In this document: in pieces, positions 12,201 to 24,435 of the stretch
Layout of the letters: every line of letters begins with the position of its first letter
How positions within the stretch are numbered: position 1 is the first letter of the stretch
Assembly (NCBI GenBank): GCA_022036555.1
Contig: CM039120.1
Span: 20,538,350 to 20,602,349 of the forward strand
From: Microstegium vimineum
Taxonomy: Eukaryota; Streptophyta; Magnoliopsida; Poales; Poaceae
Direction: 5' to 3'
Length of the DNA stretch: 64,000 bases
Notes under the pieces: model-generated
Seen by the model: only the letters and a program-made list of their open reading frames with translations
Databases searched by the model: none
What the model was told of the DNA's origin: nothing
Position numbers and translations under genes: made by a program

Positions 12201-12823
12201 CGAATTCAAAGATATCCCAAGCCAAAGCATACTTATAACAGAACTAGGAAGCATGAAAACATAAAGAGATTCAAAAAGGAGACGTGATCATGGATGGTGA
12301 ACCAGATGAGCATTTGCAGATTTTTTTTATTTTTTTATGACTTAGCATGATGAGCAATGTAAAAAGAGAAAGCAAGATAGAGATAACCAAACAAAATTAA
12401 GAATGAAGCATGTCATGAATTTCTTAGAAAAATACACTCTCCCATACTTGGATTTTGCAACATTTAATAATGGGACAATCCAAGTCTAGGATGTGGAAAT
12501 TTCTTTTGAATGTGCTTCATTATTGAAGGATGTTTGGTTGGACTTACCTTGTGTTTTGTTCCATCATTCTTTTTGTTCAAACCTGAAATGGTTAGTGACA
12601 AAAATACCCGAAGGAGCACTTTCACAAATATTCCCTTAATCTCATTTTACAAAGTCATTTTATTAATTTTAGAATTTTAGGAAAATAAAAATATTTATTT
12701 TGTTTCATATTTTTTTTATTTTTAAGCAAACTTTAATAGAAAAGAAGAAGACTTGGGTTAGCTCCCAAAAGTGCTTAATTTTAAGACATAAGCTTGTCTT
12801 TGGGAAACCTTCAAATTTGCAAC
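9271..12823 (-). other. Noncoding 3' region of element D
   Basis: It is AT-rich with no credible gene; short open frames have no recognisable domain. It contains the CG-palindrome GGTCGGCCGACC or close variants at about 10748, 11322 and 11430, the same motif as in D's LTR. PPT-like CAAGTATGGGGGAG sequences (minus strand) occur near 10985 and 12440. A near-duplicate of about 40 bp lies at 9951-9980 and 10000-10035 (the atgtaaggcatgtttctgcg repeat). Confidence 0.5.
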
Positions 12824-14935
12824 TCATGTTGGTGAAGCGGTTTCACCTTCAACTCCAACATTTTCAAACCTATCCTCAAGACCAAAACCACTACGAGATT
12901 TGCAAAATTTGTGGTAGACAAACACATCTACAACCAACCTTGCAAAGATTTTAGAAACAAGAAGAATGAAGGGGTTGTAGATCATGTGTGTAGTCATGGT
13001 AGAGGGAAGGATCGATTTGGGAGATTTTTCATGTGAGCATGGGATTGAGGAGAAGATCAAGGAATAGCTTTCATGCTCATTTGTAGAATCTTCTGTTTCA
13101 AGGAGTGGGTGAGCACTTTCTTTCTCATGACATTTCAAGTCATCCTCAAGGCTTGAATGGGTCATGGTTGTTGGCGATATTGACATTAGCTCACCCCTTG
13201 GATCAAGAACTGGTTTGGATTCTAACCCTTTGATGAGAGGTCGCGAAAACCAAATGGGTAGATAATCTTCACCTATTATATGATCAAGCTTCTCATTTCC
13301 TAAAGTGTTCTCCAAGATTCTCATGATTGGCCTTCCGATAAAGGTAAGATGAAAAGAAAGTCTAGGAAGGTCAAAGATATGGAAATCTAGGAAGATCTTG
13401 AGATCATCAACCACCACAAGAACATCATGAAGGACTCCTACATAATCAAGGACTTGACCATTGGGGAGTCTAAGGTGTTTTAGTGATGCGGATAGATGAT
13501 CCTTTGATGGTGTTGGAACATGGAAATGAGGAAGGATGTTGATCCCGAGGCTAGGATCATAGCAAATTTTACCGTCAATGCCCAACACTTGACAGGATAT
13601 TCTCCTCACATGTGTGGGCATTTTAGTGACTTCCTTTGAGGATTTGGCCTTATCCAACCATTCTTGGCTTACAACGGTAGATAGAGGCTCTAACGGTTGA
13701 CTATGCTCCTCTTGGTCAGATTTATGGCTCTCATGGCTTCCATGCCTCAGGTGTCTTAATGAATTCCCAAAGTCATTACATGGGTCATCATAAGACTTGA
13801 ATGAAGACACACATGGGGGATCATCAGGATCAAGGATGGGTTCATAAGATAGGTCAGATGTGGGCATAGAGAAAGAGAGGATAAATTTGGCTTCTAAACA
13901 CTTTAGTTCTTCTTCTATAAGCTCACTCGACGTTTCTTCATCAAATATCCCAAGCTTTTCCTGATGTGCCATGTGGGAAGTCGAGGCACAAGGTGATGTT
14001 GATTTGGGAGGTTTTTGAGGAGATACCTTCATGAGAGGTCTAGAAAGATGTTTCTTAGAAGGTCTCTTTAGGAAAGGATCATTTTGGGCATTCCCAAAAC
14101 CAGCAAGATCATATGAAAGGTTAGCCTCAAACTCGAAGGAATGTTTTATGTGTTGGATTTCTTCTTCCTTCAAGATTTGTGGCATTTGTGGTTCAGGATC
14201 GATGGCAGAATCTTTGGATAGGAGTGATGACGATTCGGCTATCAAGATTTCTTTTCTAGGGGCTAGTTTTTGTTCTTCCTTGTGTCCTTCATTATAATCG
14301 TTAGTAGAGGAAGTGATTTCAAGAGTCTTTGTGAGAAGATTCTTCCTTGCACTAATAGATAAACACAGGAAGGCTCCCCCGGAAGTTATATCAAGAAGTT
14401 GTGCAGAATCTTTGCTAAGACCGCCATAAAAGTGTTGTAACAATGTTGGCTCAGTTATAGCAAGATCAGGGCCAGAAGATGATAGCTCTAAAAGATAGTC
14501 CCATGTTGCACCTAGAGGTTCTTTCTCCTTTTGTTTAAAGGTTAGGACCTCTATTCGAAGACGAACAACGCGAGAAATAGGGAAGAAAGTTAGGCAGAAT
14601 TTGGATTGTAACATTTCCCATTCTTCGTTTACACTATCTACGTTATGAAAGTACCATCGTTTGGCTATTCCCGTCAAAGAGAACGGAAATAGCTTCCACT
14701 TAAGGGTACCTCGCATCATCCCTTGGATGTGGATACATGAACACAATTGTTCAAAGTCACGTAGGTGAGTGTAAGGATTTTCATCTTTATCCCCAGAAAA
14801 AGTTTGTTCCTAAACTTTGGCTATGAAGCTAGGGCAAAGCTTATAGCTAGGTGAAAGGAAGGATTGTGATGATGGTGGTGGCTCCAAACTATGGCCCTTT
14901 GGAGGTGCAAGATAAGAGATGGATGATTCGTTCAT
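12824..14935 (-). pseudogene. Element D gag with protease-like domain
   Basis: The reading frame starts at ATG 14935-14933 and runs 703 codons to a stop at 12826-12824. A single TAG at 14812-14810 (codon 42) interrupts it. Residues 60-170 match Retrotrans_gag (LKWKLFPFSLTG, AKRWY, LQSKFCLTFFP, LTFKQKE, LLQHFYGGL). Downstream is an acidic linker, then a retropepsin-like segment (about 13600-13250) where the usual catalytic DTG/DSG is replaced by DPSLG. Gag builds the particle that packages RNA. With no pol, D would need enzymes in trans. The near-intact frame over 2.1 kb suggests selection until fairly recently, or recent insertion. Confidence 0.75.
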
Positions 14936-15014
14936 GTTGTGAAAAGGATAAAATGAAAAGAAAGATAAAACAAGGATAATAGGACCAAAGGGTCATAGTT
15001 AAAACAGCTACCCT

Positions 15015-15032
15015 TCCCCGGCAATGGTGCCA
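15015..15032 (-). promoter_or_regulatory. Primer-binding site of element D (tRNA-Asp type)
   Basis: The minus strand reads TGGCACCATTGCCGGGGA, which differs at two positions from the complement of the 3' end of plant tRNA-Asp. It lies 8 bp inside the LTR edge. Confidence 0.75.
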
Positions 15033-15040
15033 GAAATGCT

Positions 15041-16463
15041 TATTGGTATTTCTTATGACTATTGGATAAATCCGCAAGTGCACAGATTATACCGATGTAG
15101 CACTTCACCGGGAGTATTCCAGGTATCATATTTTCCTCAGGGAACGATAGTGATTTAACTAGGATTAAAGGTATGTCCTATGATGAATCAAGGGAGATTA
15201 TGATAACTGGGTTGAGAGGTTCAATATAGCACAGATGTCTAACAAGGGTAGCTAGTTATACTGGCCTTATCGGCCCTTCTCTTGCAGGAGGCGACGAGAT
15301 AGATCAGAAAGAGGGCAAAACTCTAACCGGACCGCGTTGCCACGTTGTATTGAAGCCTTACCTTTTAAGAACTTATCTGACACACGTGGTGGAATACAAA
15401 GACTAGATAGAGCTGTCACCTTCTACTAGCATCCACAAACAATCCGCGTGATAAGCGGTTTACAAAGGCAAGATCTAGTCTAGACACCACGTCTACACTA
15501 TTCTTACTACTTTAACCCAAGCTTTAAGGACTCAAAAGAAGTCACTTACAAGTGCTAAACTTACAAGAGTCTCGATCCGCTGAGGAAGAACTCCGGAGAA
15601 GATTCCCGACAGATCCGGGGCTTTCTCCAGAAGGATCTCCTCACTCTCCTCCACTAGCATAACAGTACTGAAGAGCTCCGCTAAGATACTAGAGAGTAGT
15701 TTCTCCAATGAGGCATGAGTGAGAGTGAGGGCCTATGGGGGTATTTATAGCTAGAGGGAGAGCCTAGTGCCACGTCAGCGATCCGCGTCACTTCCATCAT
15801 CCACCATAGGATCAAACCGTCATTAGAACCAACTTAGATCAACAGGGGAGATCAAGTGGATGCATGGAGGCATGCAGGGAGTTAGTGGGGAGGTCGGTGC
15901 ACCTTTCGGCCACCTGACCAGGATCGGCCGACCACCCTCTGGCAGGTGGGCCCTGCCTATTTCTTCTAGAAGCTAACCCCACTGGTCAGGGGGTCTGTGG
16001 GTGCTCTCTGGCCCCACCCAGGCGGTCGGCCGACCGTGAGTTGGGGCCTTTGGCCTCCATCTTTCGTGTGGAGCATGGCCGACATGTCATAGACACCTTG
16101 GCAATAGTTTTGTATTTTTCCGAGATAGTTTGTGGGCCCATGTATCCTTGTGCTTTGATCTAGAGCCGTTGAGAAGAAGCACAGAGGAGATCCAAGGGTA
16201 AATCTTCACTCTAGGAGGTCTCTTATGGATCATGGACACATAGGAGGCCTTGGTGGTCCCTTAGTGGGGTCGGCCAATCCCCCCCTAAGTGGGCCCACAG
16301 GCTCCCAAGTGTCCCTATTTGCTGTTACCTGCATAGAACATACTTAAGGTACATGTGGAACCAATTATTGATAAAATTCTCTAGCTATGTTCTTATACTC
16401 TTGAATCCAAGGTTGGTGACGGTATTTTGAGAGTGTAAAAACATGGTGTAATTACCGTCAACA
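15041..16463 (-). repeat. 5' LTR of element D (1423 bp)
   Basis: On the minus strand it begins TGTTGACGGTAATT (from 16463) and ends near AATACCAATA (15041), next to the primer site. A TATA-like CTATAAATAC is at 15741-15750. Three GGTCGGCCGACC-type palindromes or variants lie near 15912, 16023 and 16267. Copia C1 sequence follows immediately at 16464. Confidence 0.8.
15741..15750 (-). promoter_or_regulatory. TATA box in LTR D
   Basis: CTATAAATAC on the minus strand, in a position usual for an LTR promoter. Confidence 0.5.
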
Positions 16464-18757
16464 CTTGTTGAGAGGAAGAATAGGACACTCATTGATATGG
16501 CAAGATCTATGCTTAGTTAATACAATGTGAGTGATAGTTTGGGCCGAAGCTATCAATACGGCTTGCTATTATAGCAACCGGCTCTATTGTCACAAGATGC
16601 TTGATAAGATACCTTATGAGCTATTGAATGGAAGAAATTCAAATATTGCATACTTTAGAGTCTTTTGTTGCAAGTGCTATATCTTGAAGAAAGGTGCAAG
16701 ATTGAGAAAATTTGAGAAGAAATGTGATGAAGGCTTCTTACTTGGATACTCAACTACAAGCAAAGCATATAGAGTATGGAATCTTACTCATGGCATAGTT
16801 GAGGAAGTACATGATGTGGAGTTTGATGAAACAAATGGATCTCAAGATGAGAATGTCAACCATGATGATGTGAGAGGTGAACCATTGGCCAATGCAATGA
16901 CGAACATGGATATTGGGGACATTAGGCCGAAGCAAGTGGATGATGAGCAACATGTTGAAGATCAAGTGAATCCTTCATCCAATATGCAACTCAATGAAAA
17001 TCAAGCTAGTTCATCCTCTCCAACTCAAGATCAACAAGATAGTTAATCTACTCTACCCAATGATCAACCAAGTACAATCAATCAACTTCCAATGCTCCAA
17101 CCTACATCTATTGCTAAGGATCATCCTTTGGATCATATTATTGGAGATATCACAAGTGGTGTACAAACAAGATCAAGATTGGCTTCATTTTGTGAACACT
17201 ACTCTTTTGTATCATCTATTGAACCAACCAAGATTGAATAAGCTTTGCAAGATGTTGATTGGGTGAATGCTATGCATGAAGAACTCAACAACTTCACTAG
17301 AAATCAAGTTTGGGAGTTAGTTGAGAGACCAAAGAACCACAATGTCATTGGCACTAGATGGGTCTTTCGCAACAAGCAAGATCAAGATGGAATAGTGGTG
17401 AGAAACAAAGCAAGACTAGTTGCAAAAGGGTACACTGAAGTAGAGGGTCTTGACTTTGGAGAAACATATGCACCGGTGGCAAGGCTATAAGCAATAAGGA
17501 TTCTATTGGCTTATGATTGTTCTCACAACATCAAGCTCTATAAAATGGATGTGAAGAGTGCATTTCTCAATGGGTACATCAATGAATTAGTATTTGTTGA
17601 GCAACCACCCGGTTTTGAAGATGATAAGAAACCCAACCATGTGTACAAGCTAAGGAAGGCATTATATGGCTTGAAGCAAGCTCCTAGACCATGGTATGAG
17701 AGGTTGAGGGACTTTCTCCTCTCTAAGGGATTCATTATGGGCAAGGTTGACACTACCCTATTCACCAAGAAGATTGGGAAGGACTTGTTTGTGTTGCAAA
17801 TCTATGTGGATGACATTATCTTCGGGGTCAACCAATCAAGAGTTTTGTGAAGAATTTGACAACATGATGGCCAAAGAGTTTGAGATGTCTATGCTTGGAG
17901 AGCTTAGTTACTTCCTTTGTCTTCAAGTCAAACAATTGAAGAATGGGACTTTTGTTAGTCAAGGAAAGTACATCAAGGACATGCTTAAGAAGTTCAATCT
18001 AGATGAAGCAAAGTCTATTAGTACACCCATGGGAACAAATGGAAATTTGGATGGTGATGCTAGTGGCAACATGGTAGATCAAAAGCTATATAGATCAATG
18101 ATTGGTAGCTTACTCTATGTGACCGCATCAAGACCGGATGTCATGTTTAGTGTATGCATGTGTGCAAGGTTTCAAGCATCTCCTAGAGAGAGTCATTTGA
18201 AGGCCACAAAGAGGATATTGAGATATTTGAAGCATACACCCAATGTAGGGTTGTGGTATCCTAAAGGATCAAACTTTGAGTTACTTGGATACTCCGACTC
18301 GGATTATGTGGGTTGCAAAATAGAAAGGAAAAGCACATCGGGCACTTGTCGTTTGCTTGGAAGATCTCTAGTCTCAGGGTCATCAAAGAAGCAAAATAGT
18401 GTGGCACTCTCTACCGCCGAAGCCGAGTATATTAGTGCGGGGAGTTGTTGTGCACAAATACTTTGGATGAGAGCTACATTGAATGATTTTGGAGTCAAAT
18501 TCAAGCAAGTGCCTTTGCTATATGGCAATGAAAGTGCAATCAACCTCACCAACAATCCGGTTCAACACCCAAGAACAAAGCATATTGATGTCCGCCACCA
18601 TTTCATTAGAGATCATCAATTGAAAGGGGACATTTCTATTACAAGTGTTGGCACCGAAGATCAATTGTCCTACATCTTTACCAAGCCTCTAGATGAGAAA
18701 AGGTTTTGCAAGCTAAGGAATGAGTTGAACATACTTGATTTCTCCAACATGACTTGA
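16464..18757 (+). pseudogene. Copia C1 pol: end of integrase - RT - RNase H
   Basis: It resumes at LVERKNRTLIDMAR of integrase, followed by a TAG and a frame shift (about 16518-16535). A long frame carries the integrase C-terminal region (YELLNGR, FEKKCDEGFLLGYS, EVHDVEFDET) to a stop at 17044-17046. RT follows from about 17226 (WVNAMHEEL, NKARLVAKGY, ETYAPVAR), with a TAA at 17488-17490. The RT palm has MDVKSAFLNG, YGLKQAPR and the active site YVDD (17806-17817), then a frameshift at about 17830. RNase H (SDSDYVGC, STAEAEYI, RTKHIDVRHHFIRD) ends at TGA 18755-18757. The last residues LNILDFSN are typical of Sireviruses. At least five lesions make it inactive. Confidence 0.9.
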
Positions 18758-19902
18758 TGCACCCCCACGTATATGACATGTCTCTACTCCAACAATGTAA
18801 GGTAAAAGTTGATTTGAGAGCATTCATGCATCCCTTGTTAGGATTTGTATAGAGCATATAGTCATCACTCATGCTTCTAGGCTCATTCATGAAAACTAAA
18901 ATGTCTTTTGATGCTTATATGGTACCACTATTGCTTCTATGAGTTGATATGATCTAGTGGTGGCATATGACATGTTGATGTGCTTGCAATCCTAGTGTTT
19001 GCTCTATGTCTATGAACTTAAGTGTTTAATTCAACATAGGCAAGATAACCATCTTAGTATGTGTGAAGAAGCTTGTCTATGGTTTAAACCAAATTACATA
19101 TCTTGGGCAAGTAGCTTAGTTCAAACCAAAGTTGAAAACAATCTTTCACCCTATCTCACACTAAGGGGAGCTAAAAATTGAATATCTATATTTGGTCCTG
19201 CCTTTTTGTGTCAATTGGAAGACAAAGGGGGAGAAATTATGAAAAGACATGAACAAGGGGGAGAACATGATAAATAGGGGAGAAATGAAAAGGGAGAAAA
19301 TGAAATATCAATATTTAAAAGACACAAATAGGGGGAGCAAGCTCATGAACACTTTGTTGCATTTGAATGCTTGCATCCTCATATGTATTGTTGCACAAGT
19401 ATTTAAAATTAAATATTCATGCTTGTGTGGTGATTTCTAGTGATACAAATTTAATGATGATTGATCAACTAGAATTCATAGGTTGATAAGCTAGATAAGT
19501 TTTCAAGTGGTCTTTCAAGTTGTATCTAGAACCCTCTCTTTTAATGTTGATCTCACGGGGTTTCTAGTGTTTACTTGTTATCTAGTTAATCATTGTAAGG
19601 ATGATTCAAAATTTCGCACTCCGATGGTATCACCCTTCAAAGGTCTAACTATTAAACCTTAGCATCATTTGGTAGCTATTTACTCTCCCACATTGTCTAT
19701 TCATACATATGTGCAAAACTTGAACCAAACTCATGAAGCACATATGTAGGGGGAGCTAATAACTACCAAAACCGAATTTGTGTAACTTGTCCAAATCTTG
19801 AATCTTTGATTAAAATGCTTGGACAAGCAACTCAAGTTCAAAAATGATTATATTTCAAATCTTTTTGGAAGGGTTGTCATCAATTACCAAAAAGGGGGAG
19901 AT
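18758..19902 (+). other. 3' untranslated region of C1 with multiple polypurine tracts
   Basis: No gene. AGGGGGAG-type tracts occur at 19224-19233, 19254-19263, 19274-19284, 19329-19338 and 19747-19755, with a weaker one at 19163-19170. The terminal one, 19889-19900, abuts the LTR. Repeated polypurine tracts before the 3' LTR are a described feature of Sireviruses. Plus-strand DNA synthesis starts at such tracts. Confidence 0.75.
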
Positions 19903-21796
19903 TGAGAGTTCCCTTGTGTTTTGGTTTTGAGTAATTGATGAAACCTACTTAGGTACTAACCTTGGATTTCTAAGTTTGAATCATGAGATAGGTTGGTACA
20001 TGCCATGCGATGAAGCAAGATGGATCAAGGGTGGATTGCATAAGCTCTAGCATGGTAAAGGAGATGGAAAGGAAAATGGTGCCAAGGCAAAGGTGATAAT
20101 AGGACCATTTTCGGTTTGGTGATCAAGACATCATAGAGGATGTGATCACATTCAGGATAAATAGTCGTACTATCAAGGAGGGAGCTATTAAGTATGATTA
20201 CAGTTATCATGTGCCACTAGGTTCATATGCATTGCATTAAAATCAATTGAACTAGTGAAACAACCAACTTAATCCAAGATAAATGTGAACTAAAAGCTAA
20301 CACACGTGCACAAGTGTTCAGATCACTCTTAGTGTTAGCTCTTAGAGGCTTGGAAGAAGTTGGAGTGAAGTTGGCAAAGTTTTTCGGACAGAAGAAGAGG
20401 TCTGGACGCAGGGTTTGTGATAGCTCCGGACCATCGGAGATGGGTCTGGAGGCATACCCTAGCCTGGTTGTGCTGAGGAGTGGAGTCCGGACGCTATTAG
20501 AGGTCCGGACGTAGGATCCGAACGCGCGTCCGGAGTGCATGCACTCTCTGTTTCTCTCTGGTTGAGGAGCCGGACGCAGGTGATGGTCCGGACTGAGGCT
20601 CCGGACTTGCGTCCAGAGGTGCTGCTAGCTCAAGAGAGTTCTCGGGTGCTCGGGAAAATATTTCCGGACCCGATGAATAGTGGATCCTGACCCTGTGAAC
20701 AGTTGCATCCGGAGCCACGTGGCTGGAGCGAGCGGGAAAGCAGTCGTTTGGATCGGCAGCTGACCGGACGCAGGCGCATTTGTCGGGACTGCACCTTGGG
20801 TGCGACCAGAGGCAGCGTCCGGAGGCTCAAGCAGAGCCGTTGGCTCTCGGCTGGTGATGGGTCCGGACGCGGCTGATGGTCCGGACCCCCTGTGAAAAGT
20901 GCGTCTGGAGTCGACGTAGAGGCAATGTTTTGGGGGCAAAACGGCTAGTGTTTCAAACACTTGTGTTCATTTGTGAGAAGCCCCACCACTCATCCTTTCA
21001 ACATATTTAAGATATTCATGAGAGATTGAGTGAATCCATTCATGAGAGATTGAGTGAATCCAAGTGCGTTGCTCTTTGATTGCATACTAGTGGCACTTGG
21101 TGAACGTCGTCACCTCGGAGCTCTTGTTATTCTTGGAGGTTGCCACCTCCTAGACGGCTTGGTGCGACGAGGATCGTTGAACGAAGGAAGGTGATTGTCT
21201 CCGGCTCCGGTCGGTGGATTGTGAGGGGTTCGTGAACCTACCCCGTGGGAGATTCGCGAAAGGTATCTCTAGTGGATTCTGCGTAGCTTGGGGATCCCCA
21301 TCTTGTGTTGGTTGTGTGACACCCGGTGACGGGTTTGGCTTGTAATTTCCAATTAGCGCGTGAACCTCCAAGTGGGTGCATCGCTACAACGAGGACTAGC
21401 TTGTTGGCAAACAAGTGAACCTCGATAAAAAATCATTGTGTCAACTTGTTTCTACCAAGGATTCATATTGTGATTGGTTATCTATTGACTCACCTCTTCT
21501 TGGCGGTATAACCATCCTAACTCTAGCTTTGCATTACATTCTTTACATTCTTGCAAAGTAGAGCCTCTAGCTTAGCTTGTGTAGCTTAGTCTAGTAGTTC
21601 TAGTTATCTAGCTCTTGTGTGCGACATAGGATATATCTTGCTAGTAACTAGACTTGTGGTAGGTGGCTTGCCGACCCTATTAGTGCTAGTGCAAACTTGC
21701 TTTATGCCATGTTTTGTTCTAACAAGTTTGCTTAAGTGTTGTTGTAGAATTTTTAATAGGCTGTTCAACCCCCTCTAGCCATATCTAGACCTTTCA
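19903..21796 (+). repeat. 3' LTR of copia C1 (1894 bp)
   Basis: It starts TGAGAGTTCCC directly after the polypurine tract and ends CTAGACCTTTCA. The middle (20400-20920) is packed with GTCCGGAC-type sites (ccgga cores). The outer parts resemble the split LTR C2 (45907-46966 and 51940-52350). The flank from 21797 is element F. Confidence 0.85.
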
Positions 21797-21822
21797 GTAG
21801 GTTTTCTATCCTCTCTGCTGGC
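21797..21822 (-). pseudogene. 26-bp remnant of element F gag between C1 and E
   Basis: The 26 bp continue the F gag reading frame broken at 43134 once the ctggc duplication (21818-21822, 43129-43133) is removed. It is therefore the only piece of F left of element E and fixes both insertions in the same gene. Confidence 0.6.
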
Positions 21823-23023
21823 TGTGGATATTTGTTAATGCAAACAGAGAAATCACTTGGAAGTAATCCGCAAGCGCACGGATACCAGTGAGCACTTCAC
21901 CCGGGAGGTTATCCAGAGTATCGTAATTTATATTTCCACAGGGAGAAATGGTGCATCTGACTAACCAATCTATGCTATTAACCTTTAGGCTATTAACAAG
22001 GTGATCTTGATATGAGCGATTAGACAAGATTGCGACTGTAGTCTCTATCTAGTCTAGATAAGATATGTATTATTATTCTATTGGGGAGAACTGTTGTGAT
22101 AAGAGACACCTCAGAGAATGCTTACCACTCGGCCTATAAAACCCTACCAGTCCTTCTAACGGGATTGTGGGTTCCAAAGGTATCTACAGAATTGTCACTT
22201 TCCGAGCTACTACCACAGATTCGGCTAGACAGGGGATATCTATGAGTATCCTAGCCCAAACACCATGTTTACGCTAGAGACGATTACCCTACCCTCTACG
22301 TGATAAGAATAAAGTAAACTCACAAACCAAAGAATTAATAAACAGGGAACTTACTAGAATTAGAAGTCGAATTACCGAAGAAATCCTAGGAGCAAGCCTC
22401 GGGTTAGGAGTCTTGATCCCGTCGATACAAACTGAAGAAGAGACACCAACAGGTCGGGCTTCCTCCAATCCACACCTCCACTCTAACTCTCTCAATCTAA
22501 TCTCACATCTATGTTAAGCCCTAGAGAATAGATCCATATGGGATCCTCTCTGGCGAATCCTCTCTAGAAAATATGTAAATGAATAATGGATTGCTCTTTG
22601 CCAGGGGGCAGGTGTCCTCCTTATATAGCCCCCTCAAATGATCGTCAATCGTCGGATCAAACCGACCTTAATGGATGGTGTAGATGTGATCTCAAAGGCG
22701 GTGGAGAGAGGGTTCACAAGGCAGACCCTCATTGGGCCTTGCCCTAGGGCGGCTGCCCCAGGGGGTAGGGCGGCCGCCCCGCCCCTAGGCCTGCTTAGCA
22801 TCTGGTTCCTTCCTTCCCGAGCCTTCTTGACCCTTCTAGAGTATTCTTTTTCGTGCGGAGGTGTTATGTGTCTATCTAATCCTTACTTGTGGGCCTCTTT
22901 TGCTCTTTTGCAGTTGTCTCCCTGCAGAAACAGATAAAACCCTATGTCTAGGTGGTGTGTTGCAAATATATCCTTTCTTCTACTTAGTTGACACTTAGAA
23001 TTGATACTTAAGAGGTGTCAACA
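21823..23023 (-). repeat. 3' LTR of element E (1201 bp)
   Basis: TG...CA ends (plus strand tgtggatattt to gaggtgtcaaca). It matches 41901-43128 along its length. A TATA-like CTATATAA (minus) is at 22621-22628. A CG-rich palindromic block gggcggccgccc is at about 22767-22780. Confidence 0.9.
22621..22628 (-). promoter_or_regulatory. TATA box in 3' LTR of E
   Basis: CTATATAA on the minus strand; the same box is at 42699-42706 in the other LTR. Confidence 0.5.
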
Positions 23024-24435
23024 AGCTCCCCCATACTTAGGCTTTTACTCATCCTCGAGAAAAGGATGGTGAAAACATAAGCTTAAGGTTTAGATATCAA
23101 TAGTAGAAAGTTCTTTTTTACCTGTACTGCGGGAGTTCTCAGCAGAGCCGCCATAAAACTATGAGTGATTGAGGAATAAAGTAGCTAGAAGTAGAGACCC
23201 TTCATCTATCAATCTTGTCACTGAGACTTTTTGCATGTTTAGCTTACTTCTTTCCTCTTACTGGTGCTCTCAGATCACTTATAAATCTCAAAAAATGTAG
23301 GTAGATGTGGCATACTTACCTTGCATGTATTGCCTGGTCAAACCGGGATCCGAGGAGAATAATGCCATACTCTTAGATCAAGACTTGTTGGTCAAATTTT
23401 ATTATAATGTCATCTCTTGCTGGTGCATTGCTATTAGAGGAACCATGGGCTATCTTTGTATATAGATTATTAGTATTATTATTATTATTTGAGTGGGTGC
23501 TTGAAGTACCCCTAATTCTACTGCGAGGTTGTCGGACTTTTTGCCCATTTTTATTTCCTCGAATTAATTATTTTTGCATAGCCCATGCCTCTAATGCAAC
23601 ACTACTTCTGAAGAGAGAATCTTTAGTGTTTGTAATGTATGAATGAAGCCTTGACCATCGGAGTATGATAAAATTCTAACAAGGATCCACATGATTCGAA
23701 CAAACTAAATACAAAGTAAGTAGTCTTTTGGCTTTTGATTGGTAAGTGTAAAGCATATATGAGACGGTAGTTATTTATTTTAAAGAAATTCTCCAAGTGA
23801 AAGAGATTATCAATAATTAAGTTCTCATCTTCTACCATCTTATATTCCACAACGGCTTAAGCAACATGGAGACTCTAACTTCAATTCCAAACATTAGCAG
23901 GACTCTTAGGAAACTTCATACAGAGAGTTTATTCCATGAAGATGTTTTAAGGAAACATTTTATCATTTTATTAGGTTGAAAGCATTTATTTATGGAAACT
24001 CACTGCATGAATTGAAACTTAAAGATGTGGATGAAAAAAATGTAACGTGCAGGGTGCAAACCTGACCGTGGTCGAAGGAGGGAGCAGGGGGTGCTCAGCC
24101 CAGGGTGGGCGCCCTGGGTAGTGGGGCGGCCGCCCAGCTGGGGTGGCCCCTCAACCTCTGCTTCGGCGTGTGTGGTTGTTGCTCTATTTGTTTCCGAAAT
24201 TTGTGCTCGTTGTGGTTGAATATGTTCGTCTCTTCATCGGGGGTCTCCCCCATACTTGTTTCCTGTTTTCTTAGATAACAACATAGTGGAGACAAGCAAG
24301 GTACAAATGATAATAGAAATGATCTTTATTATTTATTTATTATGAGGCATGCATACAAAGGGAAAATGGAAACAAGCTAACTTCTAGATAATGGATCTAA
24401 TCATGCCTCAAGGACTATTTACCTCGCTAAGGCAT
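23024..24435 (-). other. 3' untranslated region of element E with polypurine tract
   Basis: The tract AAGTATGGGGGAGCT (minus, 23024-23038) abuts the LTR. A second CAAGTATGGGGGAG copy lies at 24246-24260, next to a CG-rich palindrome (gggcggccgccc, about 24124-24136). No gene seen. Part of it (23310-23390) aligns with element D. Confidence 0.6.

Larger units (their letters stand above)
9271..16463 (-). mobile_element. Non-autonomous gag-only gypsy element D (Athila-like ends), 3' LTR deleted
   Basis: On the minus strand it reads 5' LTR (15041-16463), tRNA-Asp-type primer site, one long gag/protease-like ORF, then about 3.5 kb of noncoding DNA. There is no RT, RNase H or integrase. It inserted into copia C1, whose integrase codons resume with cttgttgagagg at 16464. 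The 3' LTR that should lie left of 9271 is gone. The 3' internal end aligns with that of element E (around 9640-9720 versus 23310-23390), so D looks like a relative that depended on an E-like partner for movement. Confidence 0.7.
1635..21796 (+). mobile_element. Ty1/copia retrotransposon C1 (Sirevirus type), 5'-truncated and interrupted
   Basis: The pieces are a protease fragment (1635-1898), integrase end to RNase H (16464-18757), a 3' untranslated stretch with repeated polypurine motifs (18758-19902) and the 3' LTR (19903-21796). Elements A and D lie between the first two pieces. About 0.9 kb of C1 between the protease and the integrase end is missing. The Sirevirus assignment rests on the 1.9-kb LTR, the multiple polypurine tracts, the typical C-terminus and the LTR terminus with a CCCCCTCTAG block. 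The 5' LTR and gag are absent. The 3' flank (gtagg, 21797) belongs to element F, so C1 inserted into F's gag. Confidence 0.8.

Noticed and set aside
22767..22800. CG palindromes in LTR E as restriction-linker or assembly artefact
   Set aside because: The same motif type recurs in the other LTR and in the internal 3' region with family-like variation, so it is native sequence.
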